A stretch of 22,213 nucleotides of DNA. It comes from Planctomycetota bacterium (GTDB lineage: Bacteria; Planctomycetota; PUPC01; DSUN01). This document shows positions 18,743-22,213 of this stretch, piece by piece. The DNA is taken from positions 1 to 22,213 of the forward strand of contig VGYW01000093.1 in the NCBI GenBank assembly GCA_016872875.1, written 5' to 3'. Both the position numbers and the translations under genes were made by a program. Numbering within the stretch: position 1 is the first letter of the stretch; each line of letters opens with the position of its first letter. The notes under the pieces were generated by a model that searched no databases, had not been told where the DNA came from, and was given only the letters and a program-made list of their open reading frames with translations.

Positions 18743-21700
18743 CTACTTGCCCGCTGGCGGGGGGACTTTGAGGACTTGGGGATACCTGGCGACTGTGCGG
18801 AGGAGCTCGAGGGTGTCGGGCGGGAAGCGGCAGCCGAGGTCGGACTTGTCGGATGCCTTCCCGCGCAGCGAGCTGTCCCTGGGGAGGCGGTAGTTGTGGC
18901 CGCGGGGGTCCTCGAAGGGGGGCCTGGACACGCGTTCGAGGTGCTCGGTCTTCACAAGCTCCCTGGGGATGGGCTTGGCCTGGGCGTAGAAGGCGGTGTG
19001 GGCGACGGTGGCCATGAGCTCCGGCTGCTTCTTGTCCTTGGCCTTGCCCTTGGCCCGCGGGTCGTTGACGGCGATGGCGGCGAGGATGCTGTTGGCGATG
19101 TTGACCCCGCGGGCGTCGTCGGAGACGGTGAGCGGCCCGGTGGCGGTGACGTGGTTGAGCTTGGAGTTGCCGCCGAGGACGCCGTCGCCGATGATGACGC
19201 AGTCGGTGAGGGTGACGTTTCGGAAGGCGAGGTCGTTGCCGATGAGGATGGCGCCGATGATTTCGGAGCTTTCGACGGGGGCCTTGTCGGCGAGCTGGAT
19301 GGCGCTGTAGCGGGTGGGGGTGTCCACCAGCTTGTCGAGCCGGAGGACGGATGAGGCGATGGTCACCCTCGCCACGGGGTGCTTGGAGAGGATGGAGCCG
19401 ACGTTGTTCACGGCCACGCAGTTGTGGAGGGCCAGCGCGCAGTCTATGTCCAGGTCAATCGCGGCCTTGGCGTTGGCGAACTCCAGGTTGCCGAGCCAGA
19501 GGTCTTTGGCGTTCTTGGCGAACTGGAGGATGGTCTCGCGCTTGGCGATGCCGCCGTCGAGGCGTGGGCGCTCCTTGCCGACGCCGCGCAGGATGAGGCC
19601 CTGGGCCTTGGCGGCGGGGATGGCGGCGCTGGCGCGGGGGTAGACGCCGGCTTCGACCTCGATGGTGGCGTTGGGCTTCTCGATGGCGGCCAGGGCCTTG
19701 TCGAGGGTGGGGAGCGCGCCCTTGCCGCCGGCGGAGAGCTTGATGGCCTGGCCGCGCGCGTTCACCGCCCCCTGCATGGCGGCCACCGTGGGGTTCAGCT
19801 TGGCGTCGGCCAGCAGCGGGCTGCCGGGCGAGGCCTGGCGGAGGGCGTCGAGCTGCTTCTTGCACTCGTCGAGGGCGCGGACGTTGTAGGCGGCGACCGC
19901 CTTGTCGTAGCACTCCTTGGCCTTCTTCTCGTCGCCGGGCTGGGCCTTGGGTTCCGGTTCCTTCCGTTTGGGCTCCGGCTCTTTCTGTTTCGGCTCGGGC
20001 TCCTTCTGCTTGGGCTCGGGCTCCTTCACGGGGGGCGTGGGTTCGGGCTGGACGATGGTGGGCGGGGAGTAGGGCTTGAAGGCGGAGGCGACGTCGTAGA
20101 CCCTCTCCTGGGCGGAGTAGAAGTCGGTGTCGGCGAACTTCTCCTTGTAGGCGGCGAGCGCCTTCTTCGCGTCGTTGAACTCGCCGTCGAGGCAGAGCTT
20201 GAGCGCGTCGCCGAGCGCGCGCGCGGCCTCGGTCTCCTTGGTGGCCTTTTCTGGGGGCTGGGGTGCTTCGGTGAGGGTGCTGGCCTTTGCCCCGAGGTCG
20301 GCGGCGCGGCCGAAGGCGGCGGCCGCCTTCTGGGCGTCGCCGAGGAGGTGCCACCAGAGGCCCAGGGCGAGCTGGTGGGCGGGGTCGTCGGCCTTGACGA
20401 GGCCCTTGAGCTTGACGATGCGCTCGAGGGCGGCCTCATTGAGCTTGGGCCAGGGGGTCTTGTCCGTCTCCCCCTCGGCCACGAGTGCGGTCAGGCCCTC
20501 CCTGTCGCCGCCGGTCAGCTCGCCGTTGCGCCCTGGGATGCGCAGCTCGACCTTGCGGATGCGCGGCTGCGCCGCCTTGAAGTGCTGGGAGACGGCGTCG
20601 CGGAAGGCGGCGAGTGCCTCGACGGCGGCCTTGCGCTGCTCGACTGCGGCGGCGGTGGCGGGGTCGTCGAACTTCATCTTCCCGAGCGCCTCGGCGGCCT
20701 CTTCGAGGCGCCAGGCGTCGAGGTGGGGCTGGACGCTTTGGAGAGCCTTGGCGATGTCGGCCTGCTGAGCGGAGCGGCGCGCGGCGGCCTCGGCGGCGGT
20801 GCGGGCCTCCTCGGCGCCCTTCGTGAGGGCCGCGCGGGCGGCGAGGTACTGGCCCACGGCGTCGGCGGCCACCTTGGCCTGGCCCACCTCGTCGTCGGTG
20901 CCGAAGGTCTCCACGACGGCGAGGAGCGCGGCGCGCGCCTCGTCGAGCTTGCCGGCGGCGGCCAGGCCGCGCACGGCGTTCACGACGCCCTCGAATGCCT
21001 TCGCGGCCTGGGCCTTGAGGGCGGCCCTGGCCTCGTCGGCCGCCTTCTTCAGGGCGGCGTCCTCGTCGTCCTTCATCGCCTCATCAAGTGCCGCGATGGC
21101 CTTCCCGAACTCGTTCTTGGCCGCGAAGGCGTCGGCGGCCCTCTTCGCGTCGGCCAGCTTGGCCTCCCAGGCCGGGCCGTCGCCCTTCTTCGGCCCCTCC
21201 GTGGGCTCCTCTTTCTTGGGCTCCGGCTCCTGCTTCTTGGGCTCGACGGGCGTGTCGGTCTTCGGCTTGGGCGGCTCGACGGCCTCTTTGGTCTCAGGCT
21301 CCGGCGTCTTCTTCGGGGGGATGGGCTTCGGAGGCGGGGGCGTCGGCTTCCGTGGGCCTGGGGCCGTACTGGTGACGGGCGCCACGGCCTGGGACCCGCC
21401 GCCGCGGAGGCGCGGGAGTAGGAAGACGAGGAGGCCGGCAGCGACGGCCGCGGCCGCCGCCAGGCCGGCCGCGACGGGCAGCCAGGCCGGCCGCTTGGCC
21501 CGGCGCTCGGTCGTCGGGGGCGCCGACTGGGGCCGGCGGAAGTCTGTGCTCTTCAGCAGCTCCTGCATCGCGTCGAGGAGCTCGTCGTACGACTGGAAGC
21601 GCTCGGCGGGGTCCTTGGCGCACATCCTCTTGAGGATGGCGTCGAGGCCCTGCGGCACGTCGGGGGCGAGCGCGCGCGCGGAGGGGAAGGAGGCATCGGC

Positions 21701-22213
21701 GTGCTTGAGGACCAGCTCAGCCAGGTCAGAGCCAGGGAAGGGGGGCCGGCCGGTGAGCGCGTGGAAGAGCACGCCGCCCAGGGCATAGATGTCCGAGCGG
21801 CAGTCGGCCAGCCGCGGGTTCCTGGCGAACTCCGGGGCCATGTAGAGCGCGGCGCCCAGGGAGCTGCGGACGATTCCCACCGGCGTGTCCTCGAGGCTCT
21901 TCGAGAGCCCGATGTCGGCCACCTTCACCTCGCCGCGCTCGGTGAGGAGGATGTTGGGCGGCTTGATGTCGCGGTGGAGCACGAGGCGCTCGTAGGCGAA
22001 GTCGAGCGCGGCGGCCGCCTCGGCCACGATGCGCACGGCCTCGCCCACCGGCAGCCGCCCCTTCGCCGCAAGGCGGTCCCCCAGGCTCTCCCCGTCCACG
22101 TACTCCATCGAGAAGAAGTGGTAGCCGCCGGCCTCGTCTATGTCGTATATCTGCACGATGTTCGGGTGGCTGAGCTTGGCCACGGCCTGGGCCTCGCGCT
22201 TGAGGCTGGCCAG
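18743..22213 (-). CDS. Membrane Ser/Thr protein kinase with C-terminal beta-helix (N-terminus off window)
   Basis: About 1156 residues are visible; the gene enters from the right edge, so the glycine loop and catalytic Lys are missing from view. Hanks-type features: HRDIKPPN catalytic loop, MAPEF activation-segment end, and SDIYALGGVLFHALTGRPPF. The DFG motif reads DIG (VADIGLSK). A transmembrane helix follows at about 21405-21481 (WLPVAAGLAAAAAVAAGLLV), then a long Pro/Lys/Glu-rich stalk, alanine-rich helical (possibly coiled-coil or TPR-like) segments, and a second charged array with QKEPEPK repeats near 19950-20020. The C-terminal part (about 18980-19710) looks like a parallel beta-helix (ATIEVEAGVYPRA, LILRGVG, NCVAVNN). 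It was probably a sensor spanning the membrane, with the beta-helix outside the cytoplasm. PEPK stalks are usual in planctomycete kinases; the combination with a beta-helix is uncommon to my knowledge. Confidence 0.85.
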   Translation of the reverse strand: MASLKREAQAVAKLSHPNIVQIYDIDEAGGYHFFSMEYVDGESLGDRLAAKGRLPVGEAVRIVAEAAAALDFAYERLVLHRDIKPPNILLTERGEVKVADIGLSKSLEDTPVGIVRSSLGAALYMAPEFARNPRLADCRSDIYALGGVLFHALTGRPPFPGSDLAELVLKHADASFPSARALAPDVPQGLDAILKRMCAKDPAERFQSYDELLDAMQELLKSTDFRRPQSAPPTTERRAKRPAWLPVAAGLAAAAAVAAGLLVFLLPRLRGGGSQAVAPVTSTAPGPRKPTPPPPKPIPPKKTPEPETKEAVEPPKPKTDTPVEPKKQEPEPKKEEPTEGPKKGDGPAWEAKLADAKRAADAFAAKNEFGKAIAALDEAMKDDEDAALKKAADEARAALKAQAAKAFEGVVNAVRGLAAAGKLDEARAALLAVVETFGTDDEVGQAKVAADAVGQYLAARAALTKGAEEARTAAEAAARRSAQQADIAKALQSVQPHLDAWRLEEAAEALGKMKFDDPATAAAVEQRKAAVEALAAFRDAVSQHFKAAQPRIRKVELRIPGRNGELTGGDREGLTALVAEGETDKTPWPKLNEAALERIVKLKGLVKADDPAHQLALGLWWHLLGDAQKAAAAFGRAADLGAKASTLTEAPQPPEKATKETEAARALGDALKLCLDGEFNDAKKALAAYKEKFADTDFYSAQERVYDVASAFKPYSPPTIVQPEPTPPVKEPEPKQKEPEPKQKEPEPKRKEPEPKAQPGDEKKAKECYDKAVAAYNVRALDECKKQLDALRQASPGSPLLADAKLNPTVAAMQGAVNARGQAIKLSAGGKGALPTLDKALAAIEKPNATIEVEAGVYPRASAAIPAAKAQGLILRGVGKERPRLDGGIAKRETILQFAKNAKDLWLGNLEFANAKAAIDLDIDCALALHNCVAVNNVGSILSKHPVARVTIASSVLRLDKLVDTPTRYSAIQLADKAPVESSEIIGAILIGNDLAFRNVTLTDCVIIGDGVLGGNSKLNHVTATGPLTVSDDARGVNIANSILAAIAVNDPRAKGKAKDKKQPELMATVAHTAFYAQAKPIPRELVKTEHLERVSRPPFEDPRGHNYRLPRDSSLRGKASDKSDLGCRFPPDTLELLRTVARYPQVLKVPPPAGK

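Noticed and set aside
19379..21421. 680-residue plus-strand frame across the kinase gene
   Set aside because: Low-complexity Gly/Leu/Val shadow of the alanine-rich kinase stalk.

Overview
The window reads as a chromosomal piece of a high-GC bacterium of the PVC group, most likely a planctomycete. Pointers: a formylglycine sulfatase, a sialidase and a large secreted carbohydrate-active protein; a DUF1559-like membrane protein ending in a variant of the H-X9-DG motif; a very long membrane Ser/Thr kinase with a beta-helix tail; and many short palindromic repeats, some translated in frame inside genes. No rRNA, tRNA or CRISPR was seen. The placement is inferred from gene content, not from a marker gene.

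Layout. 1-434: a tandem duplication of a 130-bp palindromic element plus the first 25 codons of the next gene. 350-3091: a phosphotransferase with rifampin-phosphotransferase-like architecture. 3223-4089: a DUF106/EMC3-like membrane protein. 4342-7650: a secreted multidomain glycoside-hydrolase-like protein. 7769-9052: an FAD-dependent oxidoreductase. 9154-9393 (minus): a gutted UroD-family remnant. 9395-12590 (minus): a tightly overlapping four-gene operon (ParB-like, ParB-type HTH, possible PD-(D/E)XK-like protein, PAPS-reductase-family enzyme) behind a near-consensus sigma70-type promoter. 12779-14095 (minus): an Eis-like acetyltransferase. 14371-15741: a sulfatase. 15839-16585: the DUF1559-like protein. 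16682-17907 (minus): a coupled small ORF and a sialidase. 18029-18642 (minus): a VapBC-like toxin-antitoxin pair. 18743 to the right edge (minus): the kinase, missing its N-terminus.

How the genes fit together. The flanks look like a polysaccharide and sialoglycan scavenging background, with secreted or exported GH-like protein, sulfatase and sialidase. The stretch 9395-12600 differs from its surroundings: sampled lines have lower GC (about 55-62% against about 80% in sampled flanking lines), it lacks all the palindromic repeat families, and all its genes overlap. It abuts a UroD gene that has lost its middle. I read it as a horizontally acquired cassette and as the best candidate for an undescribed system: a DNA-binding ParB pair with a possible nuclease-fold protein and a sulfur-activating [4Fe-4S]-type PP-loop enzyme. 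That combination suggests sulfur-based nucleic-acid modification or defence, but this is not shown.

Two further themes recur. Good sigma70-like promoters (TTGACA-type box, 16-17 bp, TATNAT-type box) precede several genes. Intergenic hairpins built of short low-complexity repeats have arms that include the stop codons of neighbouring genes.
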